A DNA stretch of 64,000 bases from NCBI GenBank assembly GCA_046297935.1, contig JBKBHA010000003.1, positions 248,001-312,000 on the forward strand, in the 5' to 3' direction. This DNA comes from CAYMZZ01 sp046297935. GTDB taxonomy: Bacteria; Bacteroidota; Bacteroidia; Chitinophagales; Chitinophagaceae. The stretch's first letter is position 1, and every line of letters starts with the position of its first letter. Below are positions 43,859-52,403 of the stretch, piece by piece. Both the position numbers and the translations under genes were made by a program. The notes under the pieces were generated by a model. It was given only the letters and a program-made list of their open reading frames with translations, did no database searches and was not told the origin of the DNA.

Positions 43859-44418
43859 ACCCACCCCGTCTTCGACGGGGTGGGTCCAACACGATGCATC
43901 ACCACCCATTCGGTGGATCGCTAGGGTAATTCCATTGAAATGCTTCACCCCGTCGAAGACGGGGTGCATTGTAGGTAGAAAAATTTGGAATTAGGCGGTG
44001 ACCACCCGGTCGAAGAGCGGGTGGGTTGTCGAATCTAATTTTTCGGGTATTGATTACAACAATTTCGTGATCCGAGCTTAGGGCGTAGCACACCGACTCC
44101 CACTAGTTCGTCCTGGCAATTAGGGGAGTTAGCGCTTCGGCTTTGACGCTTTGGGCACCCAGAATTGCCCGAGGCACAACCAACCACTTCCTACATACAA
44201 CCCACCCCGTCTTCGACGGGGTGGTGAACTTTGCTACAACGAACGGCAACGTTAATTTTCTACATACAACCCACCCCGTCTTCGACGGGGTGGTGAACTT
44301 TGCTACAACGAATGGCAACGTTAATTTTCAACCTACAACCCACCCCGTCTTCGACGGGGGTGTTGTAGGTTGAATAATTAGTAAATGATTTGCGGCCACC
44401 CGGTCGAAAAGCGGGTGG
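43859..44418. repeat. REP-like array, CACCCCGTC palindrome family
   Basis: Two palindrome types alternate. Type 1 is CCACCCCGTC-TTC-GACGGGGTGG (43859-43885, 44200-44224, 44269-44293, 44338-44362) and in inverted form with a GAA loop (43946-43966). Type 2 is CCACCCGGTCGAAGAGCGGGTGG, imperfect, at 44002-44024 and 44396-44418. Type 1 copies at 44191-44363 are part of a 69-bp tandem unit (ctacatacaac ... gttaattttc) present two and a half times. A small stem CCACC-CATTC-GGTGG lies at 43902-43916. The sequence is unrelated to the array near 11 kb. Confidence 0.88.
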
Positions 44419-44510
44419 TTTGTGGAATGCAATTTTCCGGGTAACGAATTCGAAATTTTCATTATTACATTGCGCTGCAAACAATTTCGCGCTTAACTAA
44501 TCTCCGCAAT

Positions 44511-44537
44511 AAAAAAGGGCCGCCCTTCGGCGGCCCC
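44511..44537 (-). terminator. Rho-independent terminator
   Basis: A perfect 8-bp stem (GGGCCGCC/GGCGGCCC, loop of 4) followed by six T on the minus strand, 37 nt beyond the stop of the large sorted protein. Confidence 0.9.
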
Positions 44538-44573
44538 TTGTTTGGGTATATAATCGGGTGATTAGAACGTCTT

Positions 44574-47500
44574 CTACTTCTTGATCACAAAACGCTGCGC
44601 TTCCTGACCGGCCTGGATGATGTAAGTGCCAGGAGGCAATTGACCCACTTCAATCTGATGGCGGCCGCCATTCAGATCGCGCGACAACAACGCACGACCA
44701 TCAAGCGACTTAATTGAAACTTTCATTCGCTCGCTGATGCTAATGCGCAGCAATCCGTTCGATACAGGGTTGCCGAGAATTACCAGCCGCTGGCTATTGC
44801 CTGCAAAGCTAACTTTCTTCACCGCGCTATAGCTGAACTTCCCATCCAAATCGCGCTGCTTCAGGCGGTAAAAATTCATGCCTGATACTGGCGAATCATG
44901 CACAAAGCGATAGCTTAACACAGTAGTGCTGTTTCCGGCAGCTGATACCGTGCCCACATCGTACCAGTCGGCACCACTATTACTATGCTGCACCACAAAA
45001 TCTTTTGTGTTTTGTTCGTTGGCGGTCTTCCAGTCAAGCTTCACATTGCTTCCGTCCTGCTCGGCATTGAACTCTACCCAGTTCAAAGGCAAAATTGTTT
45101 CCATGGAACCAATGGCAAAGTCGGAAAAGCTACTTAAATCGCGAATGATGATTTTGCCAAGCTGGCCGTCGGCTGCAACGGTTACCACTTTATTGGTAAT
45201 ATCCTGCCATGGGCTCGATGAGTTGGAACGTTTCAATACAATCGCTTGCGTCCACTGATACTCGGTCATGTTCAATCCGGAGAAATCGAGTACGATCACA
45301 TACTCACCTGGATTGGCTGCCGACGAAGTAACGGTATAGTAAATTCCTCTCATCGTTTTTACCGATGTTGGCAATCCGTTCGTATAATTTTCAGGCTTGC
45401 TGCCTACGTGCCGTGTGGCAGTGATAGTAGTACCGCCACTAACCACGCCATTAATGAACGTAACGTTTACGCCTTCGATTGCCAGACCTGCAGATGAGCT
45501 CTTGCTTGTTGCCGGCATTGGGAAGTCGTTAAACACGCGGTTATTAATGACTGCTTTAAGCGGATTGTCGGTTTTATAATTCGAAGCAGCTCCACCACCC
45601 TTATAAGGATAAATAATATAGTGATAGTCGGTCAATGCATCAGCTGACAGATCGGTAATATCAGTTGAGTTACCTACATAGATGATCTCGTCTGCGCCAA
45701 TCACCCCTGCACTGTAGCTCACTCCGTCGGTTGGAACAAAAGTTGGTTCCGACGAACGTTTACGCACAATCAAATATCCATCGGTGCCTGCCGATGCGGT
45801 AAAGTGCAGCACATTATTGTAAGGGTTGGCGGATCCCGTATTTGTAAAATACAAACCAGTGGGATGTGCCGAAGGCTCGGCTTCAAGTGCACTATACACT
45901 GTTACTGTTTCTTCAAAATCATCCGGCACTTTATTTGATTCGGTTCCCAGAATTGTCTGCGTTTTTGATACAGTCAGCGTCCCTGGCGTTGGCGTCACTA
46001 CCGTTTTACCGGTAGCATTGATAGTGAGCAGGTGTTCTTCACCATTGCGCATGGTACCAATGTTCCAGGTATAGGTAGATCCCGAATTGCTCACCGATCC
46101 ATAGGTAGCAGAAGTGCTGGTGATATTCACATTCGCCGGAACCAGATTCGTAAGTACCAGGTTGGTAACATTTACATCACTCAGGTATCGAACAGATACG
46201 GTGAAAGTGACGGCTTCACCAGAAATGATACCCGATTTGTTAGCCGTGGTATTTACAATAATTTCAGGGTTACAGTCGTAAATGTATTGGTTAGCGGAAG
46301 TGTAAGCACAGGAACCATTGGTTACTGTAACGGTAAACTTACCAGCTTTGTCAGGGGTGTACGAGTTAGCATTCACTCCTGGTATCAGTTGCCCGTCGCG
46401 GTACCAAGTATAAGCGGTAAAACCAGGAGTAGCGGTAAGAATTGTGCTCGGCAAACAGCCATCGCCAATACGAGTTACTTCAATGGTAGGAATGGTTTCA
46501 AATCCGGAGAAATAACCCGACACACCAATTACGTTTTGGTATCCAAAATATCCCACTGCAATCGGACCGGTGGCACTTACACTAACGGCACCGGTGAGTC
46601 CGGGTAAAAAGTAAGTTTTCCAGTCGCTTGTTCCCGCCACAGTTTTGCGAGAGGCAGTCAGGGTAGCTGTTGAAACCGTACTGCTGCCGTAACGAACCGT
46701 AATATCGGCATCGCTTACGGCAGTAGATGCCAGAATGGTGATACCACCCGTAATGGCCTGCCCGGCGATATTGGCCACATCAGGTATATGGTCTACCTGA
46801 TTGGCCAACAGACAGTTTACAGGTGCAATAAAGTTAAGGTCGCCTGTAGCGTCGCTCGCCGCACCGGCGAGTGATTGTACTGCATATGCTTCCTTGGAAG
46901 TGCGCACATACATGTTTGCACCAGGTACGGAGCTGGTGGCAGACGATTGCGAATAGTAAGTAGACGGAATCTGAAAATAGTCACCTGCATTGATGGTTGC
47001 AATTGGCGACGTGCTACCATTTACATAAATGCTGGTAAAGTTCTGCGTGGCAATGATCACCGGAAACTCCAGCGAGTCGACGCCATTGCCGCGAACAAAA
47101 ATGTATTCCTTACCTAAAGTGTTTTCAGGAATAATTTGGTCAATGGCAGCATCGCGGCTGGACGTTAGCGCCTTCGGCTGATAGTGCATTTGACCGAAAT
47201 TCACCGCAATTGGTTTATTGGATGTAATGCTGGCACCCAGCCAGCCTTCGCGGTTAGCGTGGTTCAAACTAGTGACGGAAGCTTCCAATACATAAGTCTG
47301 TCCCTTGCTCAATGTAATTGTCAGATCATTGGCAGTAATTCCTTCCTCTAAGGAACCCTGGCGGAAAGTACAGTTGGGGTTATAGCCAAAGATGTTGATG
47401 GTTGTGTTATCTTCTGTAGCCATAATGCCCAACGAGTTCGACAGAGCCTGTATATATTGACCTCTGTTAGGAGCACCTACCCATTTAAATGCAGTACCGA

Positions 47501-47921
47501 GTGCTGCGCGTCCTTTTGATGTCAACGAAGAACCCTGACTAGCCGATCGGCCACGCCAGTTTACATAGAATTTTTTGCCGTTGGTTGATTCGAAACGCAG
47601 ACCTGCCGTACTATTTACATACCCCACATTTGCTGCGGCGATCAGGGTAATGTTGTTGTCGCCATCGCCGGGATTGTACGTTGCGGGAGCGGATTTGGAA
47701 AGGCTGTACGTTGCTACTGGTGTAGTAGAAGTGCCTTTATACACATTTACCGTAAACGCGGTGGTTTCGGGTGTGGTTAAGTAAATGGCCTGTTGAGCAA
47801 AAGCAGCTTCCTTTTGCTTCAATGGTGGAAGATAATGAAGGTCGCTTAACTGCGCCCTCACGCTGGTGCGCGCAATAATCATTAGCGCCACCAACAAGGT
47901 GGTTCGGACTAAGGGTTTCAT
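44574..47921 (-). CDS. Large type IX-sorted surface protein with IgGFc-binding-like domain
   Basis: 1115 residues, signal ending near ARTSVRAQ. Residues about 110-460 (KKFYVNWRGRS, TINIFGYNPNC, GQTYVLEASVTSLN, GSSITSNKPIAVNFG-like GASITSNKPIAVNFGQ, DQIIPENTLGKEYIFVRG) follow the pattern of the bacterial IgGFc-binding domain. Then an Ig-like fold (ILTATPGFTAYTWYRDGQLI), a DUF11-like repeat (VTNLVLTNLVPANVNITST) and, after 940, a linker plus type A sorting domain (LDWKTANEQNTKDFVVQHS, FYRLKQRDLDGKFSYS, IKSLDGRALLSRDL, final QRFVIKK). A cell-surface or secreted adhesin-like role is likely but not proven. Strong terminator downstream. Confidence 0.85.
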   Translation of the reverse strand: MKPLVRTTLLVALMIIARTSVRAQLSDLHYLPPLKQKEAAFAQQAIYLTTPETTAFTVNVYKGTSTTPVATYSLSKSAPATYNPGDGDNNITLIAAANVGYVNSTAGLRFESTNGKKFYVNWRGRSASQGSSLTSKGRAALGTAFKWVGAPNRGQYIQALSNSLGIMATEDNTTINIFGYNPNCTFRQGSLEEGITANDLTITLSKGQTYVLEASVTSLNHANREGWLGASITSNKPIAVNFGQMHYQPKALTSSRDAAIDQIIPENTLGKEYIFVRGNGVDSLEFPVIIATQNFTSIYVNGSTSPIATINAGDYFQIPSTYYSQSSATSSVPGANMYVRTSKEAYAVQSLAGAASDATGDLNFIAPVNCLLANQVDHIPDVANIAGQAITGGITILASTAVSDADITVRYGSSTVSTATLTASRKTVAGTSDWKTYFLPGLTGAVSVSATGPIAVGYFGYQNVIGVSGYFSGFETIPTIEVTRIGDGCLPSTILTATPGFTAYTWYRDGQLIPGVNANSYTPDKAGKFTVTVTNGSCAYTSANQYIYDCNPEIIVNTTANKSGIISGEAVTFTVSVRYLSDVNVTNLVLTNLVPANVNITSTSATYGSVSNSGSTYTWNIGTMRNGEEHLLTINATGKTVVTPTPGTLTVSKTQTILGTESNKVPDDFEETVTVYSALEAEPSAHPTGLYFTNTGSANPYNNVLHFTASAGTDGYLIVRKRSSEPTFVPTDGVSYSAGVIGADEIIYVGNSTDITDLSADALTDYHYIIYPYKGGGAASNYKTDNPLKAVINNRVFNDFPMPATSKSSSAGLAIEGVNVTFINGVVSGGTTITATRHVGSKPENYTNGLPTSVKTMRGIYYTVTSSAANPGEYVIVLDFSGLNMTEYQWTQAIVLKRSNSSSPWQDITNKVVTVAADGQLGKIIIRDLSSFSDFAIGSMETILPLNWVEFNAEQDGSNVKLDWKTANEQNTKDFVVQHSNSGADWYDVGTVSAAGNSTTVLSYRFVHDSPVSGMNFYRLKQRDLDGKFSYSAVKKVSFAGNSQRLVILGNPVSNGLLRISISERMKVSIKSLDGRALLSRDLNGGRHQIEVGQLPPGTYIIQAGQEAQRFVIKK

Positions 47922-48415
47922 CGGAATTGTGTTTGGTGTAAAATTAGTTTCGCGTAATGGCGAGCGGAGGAGCGGCAGTCGGAGTATAGGGTGTTGTTAC
48001 GGACTGAGGCCTTGTCGCCTGGAGTATCGGTTTTTAAAGGGTTTAGGATTGTTGGATAGCCTTCAAATATACTTCTGATCTTTAAAGTGTAAAATGCTTT
48101 GCCATAGCAATTTTCAAATTAGTAGTTAACACTTATAGCAGGTAAGCGAATGTTTATAAATTTGGTCGTGTTGCTCTTGACATAAGTCAATAAACTATTG
48201 GCATTGAATACGAAGGGATGTTTCTCAAGGGTAAGGTTTTCTCTTATTGGCAATCGTTCCGGCGGCCCGCAATTGCAGAAAATCGCTATTCGCTTTCAGT
48301 GCAGAATCTATTGCATCATTTAGTTGTAATGATTGTACCTGTTGAGCAGGCATATATGCCGCAGGCAACAACAGTAATAGGTGTGGCACACAAATATGAC
48401 AAGCTTTTCACTACC
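47922..48415. other. Intergenic region, mostly without recognisable features
   Basis: About 494 bases. Apart from the possible gene remnant at 48225-48389 I see no gene, repeat family member or RNA. Confidence 0.5.
48225..48389 (-). pseudogene. Possible remnant of a TolC-like efflux protein N-terminus
   Basis: On the minus strand a short frame (possible GTG start, 54 codons) reads as a hydrophobic signal (HLLLLLPAAYMPAQQ) followed by SLQLNDAIDSALKANSDFL. The latter resembles the first helix of TolC/CusC-type outer-membrane efflux proteins (L-x-x-A-I-x-x-A-L-x-x-N). The frame then ends. With no downstream continuation found it would be a decayed gene start. Weak evidence. Confidence 0.25.
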
Positions 48416-48769
48416 CTATTTTCCTACAATTTTTTTTCGGTGCTGACTGCCCCATTTGTGCAAAGCCTCAATAACATGATCGAGTGTGGCACCGTATTCT
48501 GTTTGTGAGTACTCTACCACCACCGGAATACTGTCGTGAACTGTCCGCCTGATCAGCAGATTGGCTTCCAGTTCGCGTAGCTCCTTCGAAAGCATACGGT
48601 CGGTTATGCGCGGGATGTCTCTGGCAATTTCACCAAATCGTTTGGGACCAAAAGAAAGAGAAATTAAAATGGGAAGCTTCCATTTTCCATTTAACACATA
48701 CAAGGCATCCTGCACGGGTTGCAATGCCTTCTGACAGGTTTGAGGGGTATGATGTGCCTGCTTCTTCAT
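48416..48769 (-). CDS. HxlR family transcriptional regulator
   Basis: ATG 48769 (MKKQAHHTPQTC) is chosen; the upstream TTG (48805) lies in the operator region. 117 residues with a winged helix: CQKALQPVQDALYVLNGKWKLPILISLSFGPKRFGEIARDI, ITDRMLSKELRELEANLLI, and VVVEYSQTEYGATLDHVIEAL in adjacent segments. The single Cys near the N-terminus is the redox or electrophile-sensing residue in several HxlR/HypR proteins. It is divergent from a DoxX-like gene, and two matching palindromic sites lie between them. Confidence 0.93.
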   Translation of the reverse strand: MKKQAHHTPQTCQKALQPVQDALYVLNGKWKLPILISLSFGPKRFGEIARDIPRITDRMLSKELRELEANLLIRRTVHDSIPVVVEYSQTEYGATLDHVIEALHKWGSQHRKKIVGK

Positions 48770-48789
48770 AACAAAGTTTCTATACTCTT

Positions 48790-48818
48790 GTATAGTACTA
48801 TACAACCGTATAGTACTA
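48790..48818. promoter_or_regulatory. Paired operator sites in the hxlR/doxX intergenic region
   Basis: GTATAGTACTATAC (48790-48803) is a perfect 14-bp palindrome. A second site with the same core TATAGTACTA starts at 48809, so the cores repeat 18 bp apart. Two similarly oriented dimer sites between divergent genes are as expected for HxlR binding. Confidence 0.65.
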
Positions 48819-48864
48819 ACAAAAAGTAAGTAAAGGTACTGAACTTTGCTGAAAATTTTACCAC

Positions 48865-49263
48865 ATGAAAAGAAATAAGATCATCTTTTGGGCAAGCACG
48901 ATATTGGTAGCCTTGCCTATGTTATACAGCGCCTATCTGTATTTAACAAATGCTGATTTAAAAGCTGCATTTGCGCATCTGGGGTTTGCCGACAGTTTCA
49001 GAATAGAACTGGCTATTGCCAAGATATTAGGAGCTATTGCCCTGCTGCTGCCGTTCACGCCTGTATGGGGCCGACAGTTTGCCTATGTCGGCTTCGCTAT
49101 CACGTTTGTTTCGGCTGCCATCGCCCATGCCAGTGCGGGTGATCCGGCGCAGGCCGTAATTACGCCTTTGATATTTCTCCTGTTGCTGGCGGTTTCATTC
49201 GTTTTCTGGAGGAAAAACAGCGGCGTTGCAACTGTTGACACCCGCCGGGCAGTTTCTTTCTAA
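48865..49263 (+). CDS. DoxX-like integral membrane protein
   Basis: 132 residues with four hydrophobic helices: IIFWASTILVALPMLYSAYLY, LAIAKILGAIALLLPF, FAYVGFAITFVSAAIAHAS and PLIFLLLLAVSFVFW. A conserved polar pattern (EL-x-I-A-K-x-L-G) lies at the second helix. It fits the DoxX_2 family, often found under control of HxlR or MarR regulators and linked to redox stress; biochemical role unknown. It is divergent from the HxlR gene, with its start 96 nt away. Confidence 0.85.
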   Translation: MKRNKIIFWASTILVALPMLYSAYLYLTNADLKAAFAHLGFADSFRIELAIAKILGAIALLLPFTPVWGRQFAYVGFAITFVSAAIAHASAGDPAQAVITPLIFLLLLAVSFVFWRKNSGVATVDTRRAVSF

Positions 49264-49426
49264 AAACGTCAATAGCTATCTACTTGTTGCGAAAAGCGCA
49301 TTTATAATGAGTGGCCGGTTCAACGGCGGAGGGCAGAGCGGTTTTACGCAGGGAAAATGGGACGCGATGCTAAGTGGCTTATGCACTCAGGGGTTTGCCC
49401 AATCGATTAAAACCTGGGTATGCGAG

Positions 49427-49472
49427 CAGGGGCAACTCCCCTTGTGTGCAAACAAGGTAAGTGTTGCCCCTG
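49427..49472. terminator. Hairpin between convergent genes
   Basis: Perfect 10-bp arms CAGGGGCAAC and GTTGCCCCTG with an inner stem CTTGT/ACAAG, followed on the plus strand by TTGTTTAAAT. It lies between converging doxX-like and lipoprotein genes and probably ends one or both transcripts. Confidence 0.6.
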
Positions 49473-49483
49473 TTGTTTAAATA

Positions 49484-50236
49484 TCATAACTCGGTAATCG
49501 TTCCTGAACAGGTCGTATTGGGAAGGGGTGAAGAGCCAAACACCAGGTTGCAGAATGTTACACTTAGTTTGCCGTTTATATGTTTAACATAAACGTTCGC
49601 ACCCTCCTGGCAATGGTAATAGTTACTGCTGTAAAGAAAACTCACCGAAATAGTGTTGGGTTCGTCGGTCACTGAGAACACTGCCACATTTTTTGTTTTG
49701 TAAATCCCATCTTCCGGTTCGACATTTCCATTGTAGGAATTGAATAGTACTGTGAAACTGGGATAGCCAAAACTACCACTACCGAAAAGTGCCATTCCGT
49801 TGAATACCGGGTGCACTGACTGGGTTGCACTTGTGACATTTACACCCGGAATATTGGAGCAGACTATTACATTATTGGTTGTTGTACATGGCGCATCGCC
49901 CTGTGGCAGCTGCACGTTGATAAATATAGTGTCGCTTAACGACGTATTGCATTCGGTATTGCCCTTTTGAACCGAATATACCCCCCGATGCGACACTTTT
50001 GCATTGTCAATCGTTAGTGTATTAGAGCTGGTAATTTCATTTACACCGGGACCATTCCATTGATACAAATCATCAGATGACTCGCGAGGAGCTGTAATGG
50101 TGAAGCTACTGCCAGCTATTGGTGAGGTATTGTCGGCGACTAATACAAGCTCGCTTGCGCAATTCGGTGCCTTTTCGCAGCTACAGATTAAAAATAGAAG
50201 TACAAGGGCAGGAGCAGCGGTTTTTAAGAAAGGCAT
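49484..50236 (-). CDS. Lipoprotein with Ig-like domain, unknown function
   Basis: 250 residues. Lipoprotein signal MPFLKTAAPALVLLFLICSC with the acylated Cys at 20. Residues about 30-110 form an Ig-like module (IAGSSFTITAPRE, DLYQWNGPG, IDNAKVSHRGVYSVQ). The C-terminal half is beta-rich with scattered Cys (CTTTNNVIVC, YYHCQEGANVYV, VTFCNLVFG). No family named. It should be attached to the outer membrane. Downstream it faces the DoxX-like gene across a hairpin. Confidence 0.75.
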   Translation of the reverse strand: MPFLKTAAPALVLLFLICSCEKAPNCASELVLVADNTSPIAGSSFTITAPRESSDDLYQWNGPGVNEITSSNTLTIDNAKVSHRGVYSVQKGNTECNTSLSDTIFINVQLPQGDAPCTTTNNVIVCSNIPGVNVTSATQSVHPVFNGMALFGSGSFGYPSFTVLFNSYNGNVEPEDGIYKTKNVAVFSVTDEPNTISVSFLYSSNYYHCQEGANVYVKHINGKLSVTFCNLVFGSSPLPNTTCSGTITEL

Positions 50237-50331
50237 GTTGTTGTTTTCGTCAAATATAATATTCCCATTTGACAGATTAAACAGGAAACCAGGGCCGATA
50301 ATGCTTTTTCAAGAAAAAAGTCAATCTGGCG

Positions 50332-50529
50332 TCAAGGCGAAATCTGTTTCAATATCATATTCACATCTTGCTCGGTGCTGGTCAGCTTTTCGCGGCAAAT
50401 ACGAATCAATTCGCTGGCACGCTTTACTTTCTCGGAAAGCAGATCAACCGATATTTCACCCTGCTCAATTTCGCGGGTAATAGCTTGCAGCTCTTCAAAT
50501 GCATCTGTATAACTGGGTGTTTTACTCAT
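50332..50529 (-). CDS. xseB: Exodeoxyribonuclease VII small subunit
   Basis: 65 residues forming two helices: YTDAFEELQAITREIEQGEISVDLLSEKVKRASELIRICREKL in consecutive segments, with the conserved E-x-G-x-x-x-(V/L)-D-x-L turn. It binds the large subunit encoded just upstream; the genes overlap by 8 nt. The complex degrades single-stranded DNA in both directions and helps in repair. Confidence 0.95.
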   Translation of the reverse strand: MSKTPSYTDAFEELQAITREIEQGEISVDLLSEKVKRASELIRICREKLTSTEQDVNMILKQISP

Positions 50530-51862
50530 CCTTTTCGGATTTCGGAGCGGAAGTTACAACACTTCGAACATAGCCCTGATATAACTGCGATTCAATTTCT
50601 GTACCTGGTTGCACTGAATTCGAATCCCGCAGCGCTTTTCCATTCAATCGCGTAATGCTGTAACCTCGCCGTAGCACGTTCTCAGGTCGTAGGATTTCCA
50701 GATTACGGGACAGGTTCTCTAAGCCAATTTGTTGACTACGCAGAAAAGATAATGGAAGATTGCCGGTACGTTCTTTTTCCTGGCTCAGCTTTACTTCCGC
50801 TTCACGTAAACAAACCCGTGTGGCGGTACGAAATTGAACAGCAGTTTCCCTGACGGCTTGCTGATTTTGTAATAAGGCATTTCCCGTTACTGAACGGAAT
50901 AATCGTGTTTCAGCCTGAAGCGAATTTTTCGCATCGCTTAGTAGCCGGCCAGCCGTTTCAATGATCAACCTCTGTGCATCCTGAATAGGGTTAGAGAAAT
51001 TGTGAAATACCTGTATTAAGTATTCAGCCAGTTTGGTAGGTGTAATTGCATTTACATGTGCCACCAACTCACTCACGGTTTCGTTGGTTGAGTGACCGAT
51101 TCCCGTCAGAACAGGCATTGGAAATTCGCAAATGGCTTTGGCCAGTTCATAATCATTGTAGCAGGTCAGTCCCACATCACCACCCCCTCCGCGAATGATG
51201 GTTACTACATCGAAATGCTCTGCCACCGCGCGAACGCGATCCATTTGCCTTAGAATATCCTGTGCGGCGCGGTCGCCCTGGAGTAACGCGGGAAAAAGCA
51301 GGGTGAAAAAACGGTAACCCCATTGATTATTTTCCAACACATTCATGAAGTCGGAATATCCCTTGCTGCTTTCGACCGATATTATAGCAATACGTTTAGG
51401 CAACAAGGGCATCTCCAGTAGCCGATTCAGGTTAAATAAACCCTCTCGCTTCAAACGGTCGAGGCTCTCCTGCTTCTCTCGCTCCAAATCTCCCAGCGTA
51501 AAAGCGGGGTCTATATCCAGTATCTGCAATGAAATGCCATAAACGGGATCAAAGTTAATCTTCGCCAGCATCAGTACTTTGATTCCATCCTTCAATGGCT
51601 CTTTCAAAACTTCGAGGAACTGTAGATTGACTCGCTTAAAATCATCACGCCACAAAGTGCCACGCATTTGTGCGATGATTTTATTGTCCTGCTTTTCCAC
51701 CAGTTCAGGATAACAATGGCCTGAATGCTTGTAAAAATTGAGTTTGTTGATTTCGCCCTTCACCCAAAAGCTGCTGGTATACCGCTCACTGATGGTGCGC
51801 TGAATACTTCGGTTCACTTCAAGCAATGAAAAAATCTTCTTATCGTCTATTTGTTCGGGCAT
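50522..51862 (-). CDS. xseA: Exodeoxyribonuclease VII large subunit
   Basis: ATG 51862 (MPEQIDDKKIFSLLEV) is preferred over 51928, which lies inside the cupin gene; it follows that stop by 19 nt. About 446 residues. The N-terminal OB-fold is SFWVKGEINKLNFYKHSGHCYPELV. The catalytic region shows LPKRIAIISVESSKGYSDFMNVL, VVTIIRGGGGDVGLTCYNDYELA, PVLTGIGHSTNETVSELVAHVNAITPTKLAEYL in pieces; the helical part follows, then RPENVLRRGYSITRLNGKAL. The GIGH and TPT motifs carry the active site. Some residues differ from proteobacterial XseA (SELVAH instead of the usual D-x-x-A-D). Confidence 0.95.
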   Translation of the reverse strand: MPEQIDDKKIFSLLEVNRSIQRTISERYTSSFWVKGEINKLNFYKHSGHCYPELVEKQDNKIIAQMRGTLWRDDFKRVNLQFLEVLKEPLKDGIKVLMLAKINFDPVYGISLQILDIDPAFTLGDLEREKQESLDRLKREGLFNLNRLLEMPLLPKRIAIISVESSKGYSDFMNVLENNQWGYRFFTLLFPALLQGDRAAQDILRQMDRVRAVAEHFDVVTIIRGGGGDVGLTCYNDYELAKAICEFPMPVLTGIGHSTNETVSELVAHVNAITPTKLAEYLIQVFHNFSNPIQDAQRLIIETAGRLLSDAKNSLQAETRLFRSVTGNALLQNQQAVRETAVQFRTATRVCLREAEVKLSQEKERTGNLPLSFLRSQQIGLENLSRNLEILRPENVLRRGYSITRLNGKALRDSNSVQPGTEIESQLYQGYVRSVVTSAPKSEKDE

Positions 51863-51881
51863 TGAACAACAATTAACCGGT

Positions 51882-52262
51882 TTAAATGCGACCGAGTATG
51901 CTTCTGGTAAGATCAGAGGCTGTTGCATCGCCGGTATTCAGGGTGCCGGCTGGTTCAAATAACAAAACTTCAACTTCATTTTTTGCTACGGGCCGATGCT
52001 CCACTCCGCGTGGTATAACGATGCATTCACCTTCGGTGAGTAATACCGACTTATCTCGCAATTCCATAACAAAGCTACCTTTTAATACCAGAAACATTTC
52101 ATCTTCAAAGTCATGCTTGTGCCAGACAAACTCTCCCTGAAACTTTACCAGCTTTAACTGTTGCCCGTTCAATTCAGCCACTATACGCGGGTTCCAGTGA
52201 TCAGAAAAGGAGGCCAGCTTTTCGAACAAATTGATTTTTTCCGGTGACGGTCTGTTTTCCAT
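51882..52262 (-). CDS. Cupin domain protein
   Basis: 126 residues with one small cupin barrel: EFVWHKHDFEDEMFLVLKGSFVMEL carries the first metal-binding motif (H-x-H, E) and ECIVIPRGVEHRPVA the second (P-x-G-x-x-H). A metal ion is therefore likely bound. The substrate is unknown. It precedes xseA by 19 nt on the same strand and may share its transcript. Confidence 0.88.
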   Translation of the reverse strand: MENRPSPEKINLFEKLASFSDHWNPRIVAELNGQQLKLVKFQGEFVWHKHDFEDEMFLVLKGSFVMELRDKSVLLTEGECIVIPRGVEHRPVAKNEVEVLLFEPAGTLNTGDATASDLTRSILGRI

Positions 52263-52403
52263 GCTACAATATTAAGCGATTTGCACAAGGCAGGATGGCA
52301 TGACCTGACCTGTTGCAGTTGGCTCCGATCATACAATTTCGTCGCATCAGCCCTTGCTGCTTGCCGTGCTTTACACTAGTTTAGTGTCCCTAAACCAATC
52401 AAA

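Larger units (their letters stand above)
43669..44573. other. Non-coding repeat-rich region
   Basis: About 900 bases between the Y1 transposase and the large sorted protein. It contains the palindrome array (separate entry) and a terminator. Open frames here are read-through of repeats and are not genes. Confidence 0.65.

Noticed and set aside
43688..44484. Open frames in the CACCCCGTC array
   Set aside because: They reuse the same palindrome-derived peptides (e.g. TTHPVFDG) and have no independent support.
48218..48508. Forward frame of 96 codons
   Set aside because: It overlaps the end of the HxlR gene in antisense and has no recognisable features. The minus strand of the same stretch gives the better, though weak, TolC-like reading.
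49226..49480. Forward frame of 84 codons after the DoxX-like gene
   Set aside because: It overlaps the end of that gene and covers the hairpin terminator. Composition is not protein-like.
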